Virus record (IMG/VR): IMGVR_UViG_3300042863_000147
Coordinates: 25,267 to 89,266 of that record
DNA length: 64,000 nucleotides
Source: a virus
Direction: 5' to 3' (one strand)
The translations under genes were made by a program, and so were the position numbers. Every line of letters begins with the position of its first letter. Position 1 is the first letter of the stretch. Under the pieces are notes generated by a model. It saw only the letters and a list, made by a program, of their open reading frames with translations, ran no database searches and was not told the origin of the DNA. Shown piece by piece: positions 16,333-28,600 of this stretch.

Positions 16333-18627
16333 ATGGCATTTGAAACAAGAAAACGATCAGTACTCCCATCTCCTGGACCATTTCTTGCGGAAGTAACTAA
16401 CCATCTAGACCCAACTTACATGGGCAGTTTAGAAGTTGCATTAATGAAAGGTATTGCTAATTCTACAAAAACTCAAGGCGAGACTTATGTAGTTCGATAC
16501 CTAAGTCCGTTTGCAGGAAATACTTCAATTCGTCACGAAGGTACGAACAGTAGTTCTTTCAACGATGTACAAAAGAGTTACGGATTTTGGGCAATTCCTC
16601 CCGATGTCGGTACAACAGTTATGGTCATTTTTATTGATGGTGATCCTAATCAGGGATACTGGATGGGATGCGTTAGCGATTCGTTTCAAAATCATATGAT
16701 ACCTGGTATCGCGGCTAGTAAGCAAGTAGCAGTAACGGAAGAACAGAGAAGAAAATACGGCACTGATTATCTGCCAGTTGCGGAGTTTCATAAGGGGTCT
16801 AAAAAATTAGACTCTCCCAACGTCGATCGATATGCAAAACCAGTACATCCATTTGCTGACAGACTAGTTCAACAAGGTCTGCTCCTCGACACAGTTCGAG
16901 GAGTCACGTCGAGCGGTGCAAGACGAGAAGTCCCTAGTCAAGTGTTTGGTATCAGTACCCCTGGACCTCTTGATGACAGTCCTGGCGCAAAGCGAGGAAA
17001 ATTGGGATACGAGGAGAATGCTCGAGCACCTGTGAGCCGATTAGGCGGTAGCACATTTGTAATGGACGACGGTGATGTAAATGGCCAGAACGAATTAGTA
17101 AGACTTCGTACTAGGACAGGTCATCAGATCCTAATGCACAACAGTCAAGATCTTATCTATATTGCTAATAGTAAAGGCACAGCTTGGATTGAGATGACAA
17201 GCAACGGCAAGATTGATATCTATGCAGCAGATAGTGTTAGTATCCACAGCGAACAAGATTTTAACTTCCGTGCAGACCGTGATATTAACTTTGAAGCAGG
17301 AAGAAACATTCATGTTCGAGCAGGAAAGAACATGGAAACAAATATTACAGGGTACAATTATCTTACTGTTGATCAAGATCAGAAAATTTTTGTACGTGGC
17401 ACACATGACGAAACTATAGGAGGAGTAACAAAAGTAAGTGTTGCTAATACCTATCATTTAAATGTGTCAAATGATATTAAACAGTCAGCAGGTGCAACTA
17501 TAAACTTTGCATCTGAAGGAAATATTAATTTAGGAACTGCCTCACAAATAAACTTAGGTGCAAATGGAAATGTATTAGTATCTGGTGCAGCAATACATCT
17601 AAACGGGCCTGCCGCGCTTGCACCTTCAGCTGCTGAAAATGCAGAACAACCACCTGATTTACCTTTGTTCAGCTTACCTGATAAGCAAGTGTCCTACGGT
17701 TGGAGTGACGGTAAATTTTATAATACCGGTACTATTAAGACAATCATGCAACGTGTGCCAACACATGAACCTTGGCCACAACATGAGAATGTTAATCCTA
17801 CAAAATTTAGCGCACAGGCTACTGATGTGACTCTTGCAAATGCTCCAGGCTCTGCTCGCACCGCTGCAGGAGTTCCGCCAAACGAAGCTGCCGGAACACA
17901 GGAACCTGCAAATCAAGAAGAAGTAGTTGCAGGTACATGTAGTCCAGAGTATGCTAAAGATGTTAATGCAAGCTCGGCAGCTCCGGGCATTGCTGCATTA
18001 AAAGCAGCTTGTGCCAAATACGGATTAACAAGTCCCTATGCCGTTGCTGCCTTGTTAGGTATTGCTGGTGGCGAATGCCGCTGGAAGTTAGTAGAAGAAG
18101 GATTTAAATATTCAGCAGACAGATTGTTGCAAGTTTTCCCTAGCGTATTCAAAGGGGATAAAGAACTTGCCAACAAGTATGCAGGCAACCCTAATAACAG
18201 CTTGCCAGAATTGCTGTACGGTTATAATACTCCTAAAGGAAAAGGTCTAGGAAATACACAACCCGGAGACGGTAGTAAGTATATTGGCCGAGGCTATATT
18301 CAATTAACTGGTCGGGGTAACTATGCCAAGTATGGGCAAATGGTTGGCAAAGACCTGTTAGGTAATCCAGATTTATTGTCAGACCCTGCTACTGCGGCAG
18401 AAGTTAGTGTTAAGTATCTTCTTGATAGATGTAAGGTTGCACAGACTGACGCGGCCTACTTTGAAGCGGCTTGCAAGTCTATCGGATTTAACACACCTGA
18501 TATTAAAGCTAAGAAAAAAGGATATTATGAATGTTTCTTAGGCCAGCTACAGGGTAAAACTGTAAGTACTGGATCGGGCGGAATTTTATCAGACAGCAGC
18601 GGTAACCCTGTAAAAACTGGTTCTTAA
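16333..18627 (+). CDS. 5: Baseplate hub spike gp5 with C-terminal GH19 glycosidase domain
   Basis: A 764-residue protein. The N-terminal OB-fold-like region (about 1-130) includes RYLSPFAGNTSIRH and VMVIFIDGDPNQGYWMG. A repetitive beta-helix spike (about 285-430) has SVSIHSEQDFNFRADRDINF-type repeats. A Pro/Ala linker leads to a GH19 chitinase/lysozyme-like domain (about 550-745) with catalytic-type Glu581 in GGECRWK and the signature IGRGYIQLTGRGNY at about 650-663. T4 gp5 instead carries a GH24 lysozyme between OB fold and helix. Here the wall-degrading domain is of another family and sits after the spike. It should cut peptidoglycan during injection. Confidence 0.92.
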   Translation: MAFETRKRSVLPSPGPFLAEVTNHLDPTYMGSLEVALMKGIANSTKTQGETYVVRYLSPFAGNTSIRHEGTNSSSFNDVQKSYGFWAIPPDVGTTVMVIFIDGDPNQGYWMGCVSDSFQNHMIPGIAASKQVAVTEEQRRKYGTDYLPVAEFHKGSKKLDSPNVDRYAKPVHPFADRLVQQGLLLDTVRGVTSSGARREVPSQVFGISTPGPLDDSPGAKRGKLGYEENARAPVSRLGGSTFVMDDGDVNGQNELVRLRTRTGHQILMHNSQDLIYIANSKGTAWIEMTSNGKIDIYAADSVSIHSEQDFNFRADRDINFEAGRNIHVRAGKNMETNITGYNYLTVDQDQKIFVRGTHDETIGGVTKVSVANTYHLNVSNDIKQSAGATINFASEGNINLGTASQINLGANGNVLVSGAAIHLNGPAALAPSAAENAEQPPDLPLFSLPDKQVSYGWSDGKFYNTGTIKTIMQRVPTHEPWPQHENVNPTKFSAQATDVTLANAPGSARTAAGVPPNEAAGTQEPANQEEVVAGTCSPEYAKDVNASSAAPGIAALKAACAKYGLTSPYAVAALLGIAGGECRWKLVEEGFKYSADRLLQVFPSVFKGDKELANKYAGNPNNSLPELLYGYNTPKGKGLGNTQPGDGSKYIGRGYIQLTGRGNYAKYGQMVGKDLLGNPDLLSDPATAAEVSVKYLLDRCKVAQTDAAYFEAACKSIGFNTPDIKAKKKGYYECFLGQLQGKTVSTGSGGILSDSSGNPVKTGS

Positions 18628-18633
18628 GCGTGT

Positions 18634-18641
18634 AATAAATA
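18634..18641 (+). promoter_or_regulatory. Late promoter motif (AATAAATA) at gp25
   Basis: 7 of 8 match. The predicted +1 is 18647, one base into the gp25 ATG at 18646, so gp25 mRNA from this site would be essentially leaderless. Confidence 0.5.
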
Positions 18642-18645
18642 CATC

Positions 18646-19083
18646 ATGCCATATAAGAATCTAGAAATCAATGTTTCAAATTATAATAGTCAGCACACTA
18701 ATGTACTGACTCATTATTACAGAGGATTTAGCACTGTTAATCCAGATAACACTAGTGCCAAGTTATACGATTTTGATATAATCAAACAGAACATCCTTAA
18801 TCATTTTAACACCCGCAAAGGGCAGCGAGTAATGAATCCTAACTTTGGGACTATTATCTGGGATGTCCTAATGGAACCATTGACGCCACAAATTAAATTA
18901 GCATTAACTAAAGATATTGAAGAAATTTGTAATTTTGATCCCAGAGTATATCCTACACAGATAAACATCAATGAATACGAAAGAGGATTCCTAATTGATG
19001 TAGCATTGTCTTTAAAAGACACGGATCAATCTTCAACACTTCGTTTAGCATTCGATCAAAAAGTTGGATTAGTGCTGCAATAA
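18646..19083 (+). CDS. 25: Baseplate wedge protein gp25
   Basis: A 145-residue member of the conserved gp25 family, part of the contractile-tail wedge core that seeds the sheath. It has the typical block FDIIKQNILNHFNTRKGQR, NPNFGTIIWDVLMEPLT and a final strand LSLKDTDQSSTLRLAFD. T4 gp25 is 132 residues. No good ribosome site precedes the ATG, and a late motif ends 4 bases before it. It is followed by gp6, in the order 5-25-6 common in marine T4-like phages. Confidence 0.95.
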   Translation: MPYKNLEINVSNYNSQHTNVLTHYYRGFSTVNPDNTSAKLYDFDIIKQNILNHFNTRKGQRVMNPNFGTIIWDVLMEPLTPQIKLALTKDIEEICNFDPRVYPTQININEYERGFLIDVALSLKDTDQSSTLRLAFDQKVGLVLQ

Positions 19084-19103
19084 TATACGCAGTTAATTTT
19101 TTC

Positions 19104-19111
19104 AATAAATA
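19104..19111 (+). promoter_or_regulatory. Late promoter motif (AATAAATA) for gp6
   Basis: 7 of 8 match. The predicted +1 at 19117 leaves a 13-base leader with no recognisable ribosome site before the gp6 ATG. Confidence 0.6.
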
Positions 19112-19129
19112 TGGTATAAACATAAAATT

Positions 19130-22100
19130 ATGATACCTTCAACCAATACCCAATTACTAGTCGGCGAAGACTGGAAAAAGATTTATCAATCTTTTCGAAA
19201 TGCTGACTTCAAAAGTTACGACTTTGAAACATTAAAAAGAACAATGATTGCGTACCTTCAGGAAAACTATCCTGAAGACTTTAACGATTTTATTGATAGC
19301 AGTGAATATATTGCTCTTATTGATATCATTGCGTATCTGGGACAAAATTTAAGTTTTCGTGTCGATCTTAATGCTCGTGAGAATTTTTTAGAAACTGCAC
19401 AACGTCGTGATAGCATCCTTCGATTGGCACAATTAATTAGTTACCGACCAAGACGCAACACGCCAGCAAACGGGCTTTTAAAAGTTACTGCAATATCAAC
19501 CACAGACAGTGTAATTGATTCTAATGGTGTTAATCTAGCAAATACTACCATTGCATGGAATGATTCTACGAATCCAAATTGGTATCAACAATTTATTAAT
19601 ATTATGAATTCTGCTATGAGTTCAGCATTTGGAATACCTGCTGCTAGGACTACAATTAGCGGAGTATTAACTGAGCAATACAATTTCAATAGTGTAACAG
19701 CAGATGTTCCATTGTTTAATTACAATAAAAGTATTGACGGTATTAACATGGGCTTTGAAGTAGCACCTTGTACCTTTGAAGGTAAAGATGTTATATACGA
19801 AGCGCCACCGAAGCCTGCTAGAAATTTTAGTATCGTTTATAAAAATGATAATCAAGGATCTGGAAGTGCTGAAACAGGATTCTTCACTCTGTTCAAGCAA
19901 GGCGCTATTAGCATGGTGCAATTCTCGTTAGATAATCCAGTACCTAACGAAATTGTTGGTATTAACACTCCGGAGATTAATGACACCGATGTGTGGCTAT
20001 GGCAGTTGGATAAGAACGGTAACTTTTCGACCTTATGGACAGATGTTCCTTCTGTAACTGGAAATAATAACGTTATCTACAATAGTCTGAATAAAAATTT
20101 AAGAACGATATATGCAGTTACTCCTAGAGAAGACGACCAGATTGATTTAAATTTTGCTGATGGAGTATTTGGAGATTTGCCAAAAGGTAACTTCAGATTA
20201 TTTTATAGACAAAGCAATGGAAAGAATTATGTAATTAAGCCTGAACAAATGAGTGGTATTGTAATTCAGATTCCATATACTAATTCTTCTAATCAAGAAC
20301 ACACGCTACAATTAACGTTAAGCCTACAATATACAGTTAGCAACAGTTCTGGTCCTGAAACTAACGCTAGTATTCAGCAAAAAGCACCACAAACATACTA
20401 TACACAAAATAGGATGATTACAGGTGAAGATTACAATATTGCACCGTTAAATGCTGGTGCAGACATTCTTAAAATTAAAAGCATTAACAGATCTAGTAGT
20501 GGTCTAAGTAAGTATTTTGATATTTCAGATGTTACTGGTAGTTATAGTAAAACTAACATTTTTGCAAACGACGGAATATTGTATCAGGAAGATGTTGAAG
20601 AATACTTCGAGTTTGAATTTACTAGCAGGAATCAAGTACTTGCGGTTATTAAAAATAAACTTGCACCGGTAGTTCTATCAAATTCAGTAAAGTCGTTTTA
20701 TATTGACAAATATAGCAAACCTGATCTTACATCGATGTCTCTAACATGGAACGAAGTCAATAAGACTCCCGGTCAGAGCAGGGGATATTTTTCTAGTACT
20801 TCGGGTGTTATGCCAGTTGGACCGTATTCGGAGCACAATTTACGATATGTAGCCCCCGGTGCCCTTGTTAAATTTAATCCTACTTCTGGAAAATATTTTG
20901 ACAAAAATAACAACTTAGTACCAATACAATCTTCTGGTGTTATACCAGACGGTGGAAAGGATTACCTATGGGCCATGGTATATCAGGTTATTGGAGATGG
21001 AGGAAATGGTGGTAGTGGTGCCCTTGATGATGGGACAGGACCGATTATCTTTGCTGCTACAGTACCTCAAGGTGCGGTTGCAGTTGAAGTAGTTCCTGCA
21101 TATGTACATTCATTGCCGTACTCGATTGAGAACGAGATTGCTAATCTCTGTATGAGTCAAAGAAATTTTGGTCTAACTGTATCTGCAGATTTTAGAAATT
21201 GGGATTTAATTTTAAATTCTAATTTAGATTTAACTAGCGCCTTTAGCCTCGATAACCAAGGTAACGTAGAAGATGCAGGACTTGATGCTAGTTGGGTAAT
21301 TGCGTTTATTTGGACAGGAAAGAACTATAAAGTTAGATACAGGAACTTGAATTTTATTTTTGAAAGTGAATCAGAAACAGGATTCTTTATCGATTCATCA
21401 GCAGTTAATTACGATTTTACCACGAACTCAGTTATAAAAGATAAAATTGACATTTTGGCAGTTAATGCAGAGCCAGAATCTAATAGGCAGTGGTTTGTTG
21501 GAGCAGGAGCGCCTGGTGCTATTACTACTGCTACTAACGGAGATTACTATCTTAACACTACTTCTAAGGTAGTATTTAGAAGAGTATCAAACACTTGGTT
21601 ACAAGGCAATAACTTCACAGGGAAGTTAGTAGCTGACCATTCTTGGCAAATTGACGGTCCCGTAATTGAATCAGACGGGTATGTTGAACCTAAAAAAATA
21701 AAAGTTAGTTTCTACGATTACAATAATACAGGACAAATACAAGACCCTGATTCATTCGCAACTGTTGTATATCCTAATTATATAGATCCTACTACAGGGT
21801 TTAGGAAGAATTTTGTTTATTTCAAAAGATCGGCAGACGGATTACGATATACTCTTACTACGGGTATAACACCATTGGCAACAGAAGCTGATTTTTTTGC
21901 TACTAAGTTTAGCACAGTTAGCGACGGCGACTTATTTTATTTTTACGATAAGTCCGTTAATGTTGTAAAATTTTGGGACAGTGCAAACAATCGTCTAACA
22001 TATACTGACGAATACTTTGCTAGAGTAGGAAGATCTGGTTTGAAATTTCAATATACTCATAACAGTGGAAGCAATAGAAGGATTGATCCTAGTAAATCTA

Positions 22101-22678
22101 ACTTTATTGATATCTATGTATTAACTACTGGGTATGATAATGATATTAGAAGCTGGTTATCGGGAAGTGCTACTACAGAACCGCTTGCTCCTACTAGTTT
22201 TAATTTAGAGCAAAACTATTTTAGTTACTTAGAACCTATTAAAGCAATTAGTGATGAAATTATTTTCCACCCTATAAAATATAAAATACTGTTTGGTAGC
22301 AAAGCACATACAAGTCTTCAGGCAAAATTTAAAGCAGTTAAAAACTCAAATAAGATTACAAGTGACAATGATTTAAAGACAAGAATATTAATTGCAATCA
22401 ATGAATTTTTTGCTTTACAAAATTGGGATTTTGGGCAATCTTTCTATTTTAGTGAGTTGTCAACTTATGTTATGAATCAACTAAGTCCCGACATAACTAA
22501 CTTTGTTATTACTCCTAAAAGCACTGGCAGTTTTGGCAGCTTATATGAAATAGCATGTCAGCCGAACGAAATTTTTATTAGCGGCACTGAAATTGCAGAC
22601 ATAGAAATAATTGATGCTATTACTGCATCACAGTTAAAAACAGCATCGTCAATCGTAACAACAACTAGCGGAACCTAA
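19130..22678 (+). CDS. 6: Baseplate wedge protein gp6
   Basis: At 1182 residues it is nearly twice T4 gp6 (660). The N-terminal core is clearly gp6-like: DFETLKRTMIAYLQENYPED, IALIDIIAYLGQNLSFRVDL and RRDSILRLAQLISYRPRRN. The C-terminal end has LKTRILIAINEFFALQNWDFGQ, the usual dimerisation end. The centre holds extra beta-rich insertions, including a PGAITTATNGDYYLNT-type segment seen in fibre proteins. gp6 forms the iris ring of the baseplate that changes shape at sheath contraction. It ends one base before the giant gene. Confidence 0.93.
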   Translation: MIPSTNTQLLVGEDWKKIYQSFRNADFKSYDFETLKRTMIAYLQENYPEDFNDFIDSSEYIALIDIIAYLGQNLSFRVDLNARENFLETAQRRDSILRLAQLISYRPRRNTPANGLLKVTAISTTDSVIDSNGVNLANTTIAWNDSTNPNWYQQFINIMNSAMSSAFGIPAARTTISGVLTEQYNFNSVTADVPLFNYNKSIDGINMGFEVAPCTFEGKDVIYEAPPKPARNFSIVYKNDNQGSGSAETGFFTLFKQGAISMVQFSLDNPVPNEIVGINTPEINDTDVWLWQLDKNGNFSTLWTDVPSVTGNNNVIYNSLNKNLRTIYAVTPREDDQIDLNFADGVFGDLPKGNFRLFYRQSNGKNYVIKPEQMSGIVIQIPYTNSSNQEHTLQLTLSLQYTVSNSSGPETNASIQQKAPQTYYTQNRMITGEDYNIAPLNAGADILKIKSINRSSSGLSKYFDISDVTGSYSKTNIFANDGILYQEDVEEYFEFEFTSRNQVLAVIKNKLAPVVLSNSVKSFYIDKYSKPDLTSMSLTWNEVNKTPGQSRGYFSSTSGVMPVGPYSEHNLRYVAPGALVKFNPTSGKYFDKNNNLVPIQSSGVIPDGGKDYLWAMVYQVIGDGGNGGSGALDDGTGPIIFAATVPQGAVAVEVVPAYVHSLPYSIENEIANLCMSQRNFGLTVSADFRNWDLILNSNLDLTSAFSLDNQGNVEDAGLDASWVIAFIWTGKNYKVRYRNLNFIFESESETGFFIDSSAVNYDFTTNSVIKDKIDILAVNAEPESNRQWFVGAGAPGAITTATNGDYYLNTTSKVVFRRVSNTWLQGNNFTGKLVADHSWQIDGPVIESDGYVEPKKIKVSFYDYNNTGQIQDPDSFATVVYPNYIDPTTGFRKNFVYFKRSADGLRYTLTTGITPLATEADFFATKFSTVSDGDLFYFYDKSVNVVKFWDSANNRLTYTDEYFARVGRSGLKFQYTHNSGSNRRIDPSKSNFIDIYVLTTGYDNDIRSWLSGSATTEPLAPTSFNLEQNYFSYLEPIKAISDEIIFHPIKYKILFGSKAHTSLQAKFKAVKNSNKITSDNDLKTRILIAINEFFALQNWDFGQSFYFSELSTYVMNQLSPDITNFVITPKSTGSFGSLYEIACQPNEIFISGTEIADIEIIDAITASQLKTASSIVTTTSGT

Positions 22679-22679
22679 C

Positions 22680-25600
22680 ATGGCGGATATTAAAAAATCA
22701 GTTAATCTATTACCCGAGTATCTAAGAACTAGTAAGAATTCTAAATTTTTATCTAGTACAATTGATCAGCTTATTCAAACTCCGAGAGTTGAAAGAGTTG
22801 ATGGGTATGTTGGATCTAAACTAACGCCTAACTATAATCCTTCTACAGATTTTTATATTAAACAAGCGTCACTATTAAGACAAAATTATAGTTTAGAACC
22901 TGCCGCCATATTCAATGATCAAGCAGGCAACGTGACTGATGTAGTGTCGTATGACGATTTAATTAACGAGCTGTCAATTCAAGGAGCAAAGACTGACAAT
23001 TTAGATACTTTACTTAGATCAAAGTTCTATGCCTACGACCCATTAATTGACTGGGACAAAATAGTTAATTACACGGACTACTATTGGGTTCCGTTAGGAC
23101 CCGATGCTATTATTTTATTTGATGAAAATTTAGATGTCACCGATATTATAGGTAACCAGACTTACACAATGAGTAATGGTTATCCATTGTCTAATGGAAT
23201 GAAGATTGCATTTTTTGATAATACAATTCAAGCCGAATATAGGAGAAAAGAATTTATAGTAGAAGGAGTCGGTTCATCGATTAAATTACTTGATTTTTCA
23301 TTGTTGAGTTCAAATGACAGAATATCTCGAGTGTTTGATGAAGAGTTCGATTCGACTATTTTTGATAGTTACCCATTTGATAGTGATAGAAAGTTTCCTA
23401 TCACTCCAGATTACATCACTATTAATAGGTCAAGTAATGATTTAAACCCATGGTCGAAGTATAATAGATGGTTTCATAGAGATGTAATTCAAGCCACTGC
23501 AGAAATTAATAAAGTTCCAGTGATTTATCCGTTAGCGGCTAGAGCTCGACGACCTATTATTGAATTTAAGCCTAACATTCAGTTATTCAATTTTGGAAAA
23601 GTAGGCATCAGAGATGTCGATGTTATTGATGTGACTACTAAAGATGCCTTTAATGAAGTTGATGGCACGTATGGGTATTATGTTGATGGGGTGTTATTGC
23701 AAAAAGGACATCGTGTAATTTTTAATGCAGATTCTAATAACGATGTTAGAGGTCGCATATACGAAGTTAATTTTGATGTTACCGGCCCTGTTCCTGTACT
23801 AAGATTAGTCGTTCCTTCCGACAATCTTCCGTCTGAGCTAGATTCAGTGGGAGTAAATTTTGGTACAGATTATTACGGAACAAATTGGTTCTTTGACTCG
23901 TCGATAAATCAATGGAAATATGCACAACAACACAATGCAGTGAATCAGCCTCCGCTGTTTGATCTGTTCACGAATGACGGAATTAGTATTTCTAAGATCA
24001 CAGATGCTAGTAATTTTACAGGAAATCAAATTTTTGGTTATGAGGTAGGCACCGGAGTAGTTGATGAAGTTTTAGGATTTCCATTAAAATATAAAAACAA
24101 TATTAAAGTAGGAACAGGAAGTTTTCCTTTTAGAACATATTTTTTAACTGATGTTATTTCGATTATTTCTAATAATCAAAGTAGCAGTCTGTCTGCTTCT
24201 ACTACCTTTTTAAAATTAAATGATTCGTTAGTTAATATTTGGGTAGAGGCAGAAGATTATCAAATTCCTATAATTGAAGTTCAGACTATATCAGAATCTA
24301 CGTCTTCTCTAGTACTGACTTGTTTAGATAAACCTATTAACACTAATATTTCAGTTACTGCATCTGTTAATGATGTAATAGTTCCTGTGACAATCACTGC
24401 AACTCCATCTAGCGTTACAGTGAATACAGAAGATATTCTGCCAGCAGGCTCTACAATACAGTTAAAAATTGAAACAGATCAGTTGCCTAACAGCAACGGG
24501 TTTTATGAAAGTCCAGTGGGCCTTACAAAGAATCCACTAAATGAAATTATATCATCTATAACTCTTAGTGAGTTAGGTGATCATTTGTCTTCAATGACAG
24601 GAAAATTAACTGGATTTACAGGAAAGAATTTAAGGGATTTATCTAACTATACCAAATATGGATCTAGGCTAGTAGCTAACGCTAATCCTATTGTATTTTC
24701 ACAGATATTTTTAGGAAAGAAAGAACATAATGTAATTGATGCAATTAGACAAGCAGGTACGTTCTATGATCAATTTAAGATGAACTTTCTAAGATTACTT
24801 ACTACAGTGGATGATCAATTGTCCGCTGCGGATGCATTAGATGAAGTTTTAAAAACTATTAACAAAGCCAGAGATGTTAAGTCGCCGTATCAGAGATCTG
24901 ATATGTTAGGTTACGGTGATGATAAAATAGTAAGAACATTTACGGTTACGAGTAGAGGCAATGTAGAGTATCCTACTGGAATTGAATTTGATTTAACTAG
25001 ATTGAGTTTTAACTCTGTGTTAGTTTATCTAAACAGTGTGCAATTAATTGCCAATCGAGATTATACATTTGACTACATTAACGGTTCAGTTACACTACTG
25101 ACTGCATTAAACATAGATGATGTTATTTCTATTAATTATTATCCTAACACCCTAGGAACATATATACCTCCTACTCCTAGTAAATTAGGATTGTATCCAG
25201 CATATGTACCTGAGTTATTTACAGATACTTCTTATGTAACACCTTCGTTGTCTATTAGAGGACACGACGGAAGTATTATAAAGGCATACGGTGACTACCG
25301 AGATGCGATAATTCTTGAATATGAAACTAGAGTCTATAACAATATTAAAACACAGTATCGAAAAGAAGTATTCGACATCATCGGAATTCAACCTTCGGCA
25401 TTTAGAATGTCAAAGTATGATATTGATGACTTGAATAATATTCTAGTTAATGACTTTTCTAGGTGGTCTGGTATTAACAATATTGATGCATCTGCCAATA
25501 CAGTTTTTGATGAAGGAAATCCTTTTACTTGGAACTATAAAGGTAGCGTCGATAATGTATTAGATTCCGTTGTATCTGGGTACTGGAGAAGTTTGTTTAA

Positions 25601-28600
25601 GTATTTCTATGACACTGATTGTCCCAACACCAGACCTTGGGAAATGTTAGGGTATTCTATCAGACCTGAATGGTGGATCGATACTTACGGAACCGCTCCT
25701 TATGCATCTACTAATACATTATTATGGAATGATTTAAAGAATGGATATTCGAGAGGAGAAAATGCAGTATTCTCTAAATATGTGCGTCCTGACTTATTAT
25801 CAATTATTCCTGTAGATTCGACTGGTAATCTAAAGAGTCCAAACTTGTTCTTAGTGTCCCCTAACGGATACCAAGATAAAATTGCAAAATGGACATTTGG
25901 CGATCAGTCACCTGCAGAAACCGCATGGCGCAGAAGTAGTAACTGGCCTTTTGCAATTAACGCAGCCGCTGCTTTATTAGATCCTTGCGGGTACTGTTCT
26001 GCATTATATGATGTTAGTAGAACTTCTGTAAATGCACTAAATCAAATTACATATCAAACAGATGGTCTCTATTTAAATCCTAAAAATCTATTGATAGAAG
26101 GCGAGGATAATACTCAAGTTGCAGGATTCGGAACGTATCTTGTTGAAAAGGGAAAACAAAAAGATCAAAATTATGTCAATACACTACGGCAAGATTTAAC
26201 AAATCTTAAAGTAAGTCTGTTTCATAAATTAGGCGGATTTGCTAGCAAGGAAAAATTGCAAATTATTATTGATTCAATTGATCCTACATCGACTAGTCCA
26301 GGGGTTGTCTTACCACCAGAAGACTATTCATTGATTTTAAACGTAAGTAACCCTATTAAGGTTGCAAGAGTTTCTGGAATTATAGTACAAAAATCAGAAG
26401 GAAAGTTTATAATCAAAGGTTACGATGTTGCTAATCCTTATTTTGAAATACTACGTCCTTTAAAAACTGCAATTTCAGGAGTAGTTAAAGTAGGAGGTGT
26501 GTCAGAGCAATTCAGCGACTGGTCTAATGTCGTTAATAACGGCAACAAAGGTCTAAGTTCAGTAGATACAACTTCTGCCAATTCAACAACTAGTCGGTAT
26601 TATAAGCAAGGTCAGTTAGTAAGATATAACAGCCGATTTTATAGAGTTAAAGTAGGACACGAAGCACAATCAACATTTGATTCTTCGTTGTATCAGGCTC
26701 TTCCTGAATTGCCAATAGTTGGCGGTGCAGTTGCACAACTACCTGCAAGATATGAAACTGAAGTTACTAAAGTTCCCTATGGCACTGAAATGACATCAGT
26801 TCAAGAAGTGTATGATCTGATTGTTGGATACGGTGCATTTCTTGAAAAAGAAGGATTTGTGTTTGATGAATTTAGTACTGAGCTAAATGAAATATTAAAT
26901 TGGAAATTCACAGGTAAAGAATTTTTGTACTGGACAACTCAGAACTGGGCTGATAATAGTCTAATTACATTGAGCCCTTTTGCGAATTATTTAAAATATA
27001 GTTTCCCTAATTCTGTTACTGACAACATTACTTCTAGCAAATACGAATACAGTCTGTTGAAGGCTGATGGAAAACCTTATCCTATTGAACGAGTGACAAC
27101 AGATAGAGAGGATACTGTATGTACAATTAGAACAAATGATCCTAATGAAGGATTATTTTTCGCAACATTAAATTCTGTGCAAAAAGAACATGGCATGGTG
27201 TTTAATAATTTTACAATTTTTAACGACACAATTTATGACACCCCGACTGGGTATAAACAACGAAGAATTAAACTTTCTGGATTTAGAACTAAAGACTGGA
27301 ACGGTGATTTGTTTAGTCCAGGGTTTGTTTTTGACAACGTCAAAATCACTGACTGGAAGTCGTACGAAAATTATTTGCCAGGTGCAGTAGTAAGATACAA
27401 TGGAAAATATTATGAATCATTAGTAAGGATTACTGCCGATTCAACATTTGATTTTACTAAGTGGAGCCAGTTGGCCGATAAACCTGAATCACAACTTCTT
27501 CCAAACTTCGATTACAAAATAAATCAATTTGAAGATTTTTACAGTTTAGACATTGATAATTTTGATTACGGACAGCAACAACTAGCCCAACGCTTGACAG
27601 GATATACTCCTAGAACATATCTAAATAATATTTTTACAAACCCTATTAGTCAGTATAAATTTTATCAAGGACTGATCAAAGATAAGGGTACTAAGAATGC
27701 AGTTGATAAATTATCAAAGGCTAGTGAATTTACTAACAAAGGTGATATTACTTTTAAAGAAGAGTGGGCATTTAGAATAGGTCACTATGGAAGTTATGAA
27801 ACATTTAAAGAAATTGAATTTCCTTTAACAGAAGGTTCTTCTTTAGAAAATCCTTATATAGTTAAGTTTGACAACACTAGTCCTTTCGATGCTAATCCTT
27901 TAATTAACTATGTGACTCCTGCAGATCTGTTAATAACATCAACGGACTATAATCCAGCATCTACATTTTCGTCGTATCCTAGCACTTGGTTAGATAATAA
28001 CATAAAATTATCCACGGCTGGATATGTACGCCCTGATGATATAACTTCTACGGCATACAATAAAAATAGCTTATTAGACATTGCTAATAATTCCATTATA
28101 AAAAATGGAGATACCATTTGGCTCGGGTTCCAAGAAAATGGCGATTGGACAGTTTATAGGTATATTAATCAGTTAGCAAAGATTACTGGAGTATTTGTTA
28201 GTGCGCCTGGTAGTGAAATTACATTTGTATCAGACAGTCATCACGGTCTACAAATTGGAGATATTATTTCTATAGTCCGATTTAATGAACAAGTCGATGG
28301 TGTATATGTTGTTAATAATGTAACTGAATTAAATCAATTTACAGTTTCTTCGGAACTTGCAAGTATAGAAAATGCCGAACTATTAAATTACGGATCTTTA
28401 TACAAGTTTGAAAATGCCAGGTACAGTAATTTAACAGAACTGTCTCAGGTCACTGATTTATTAAAATTAAATGCAGGCGACAAAGTTTGGATTGACGAAG
28501 GCCTTGCAGGCAAGTGGCAAGTATATGAGAAAGTTAAAAATTATCTCACAACGGCCATTGAGCCTGCTAACTTTCCAATGGGTCAAAAATTTGGATACAC

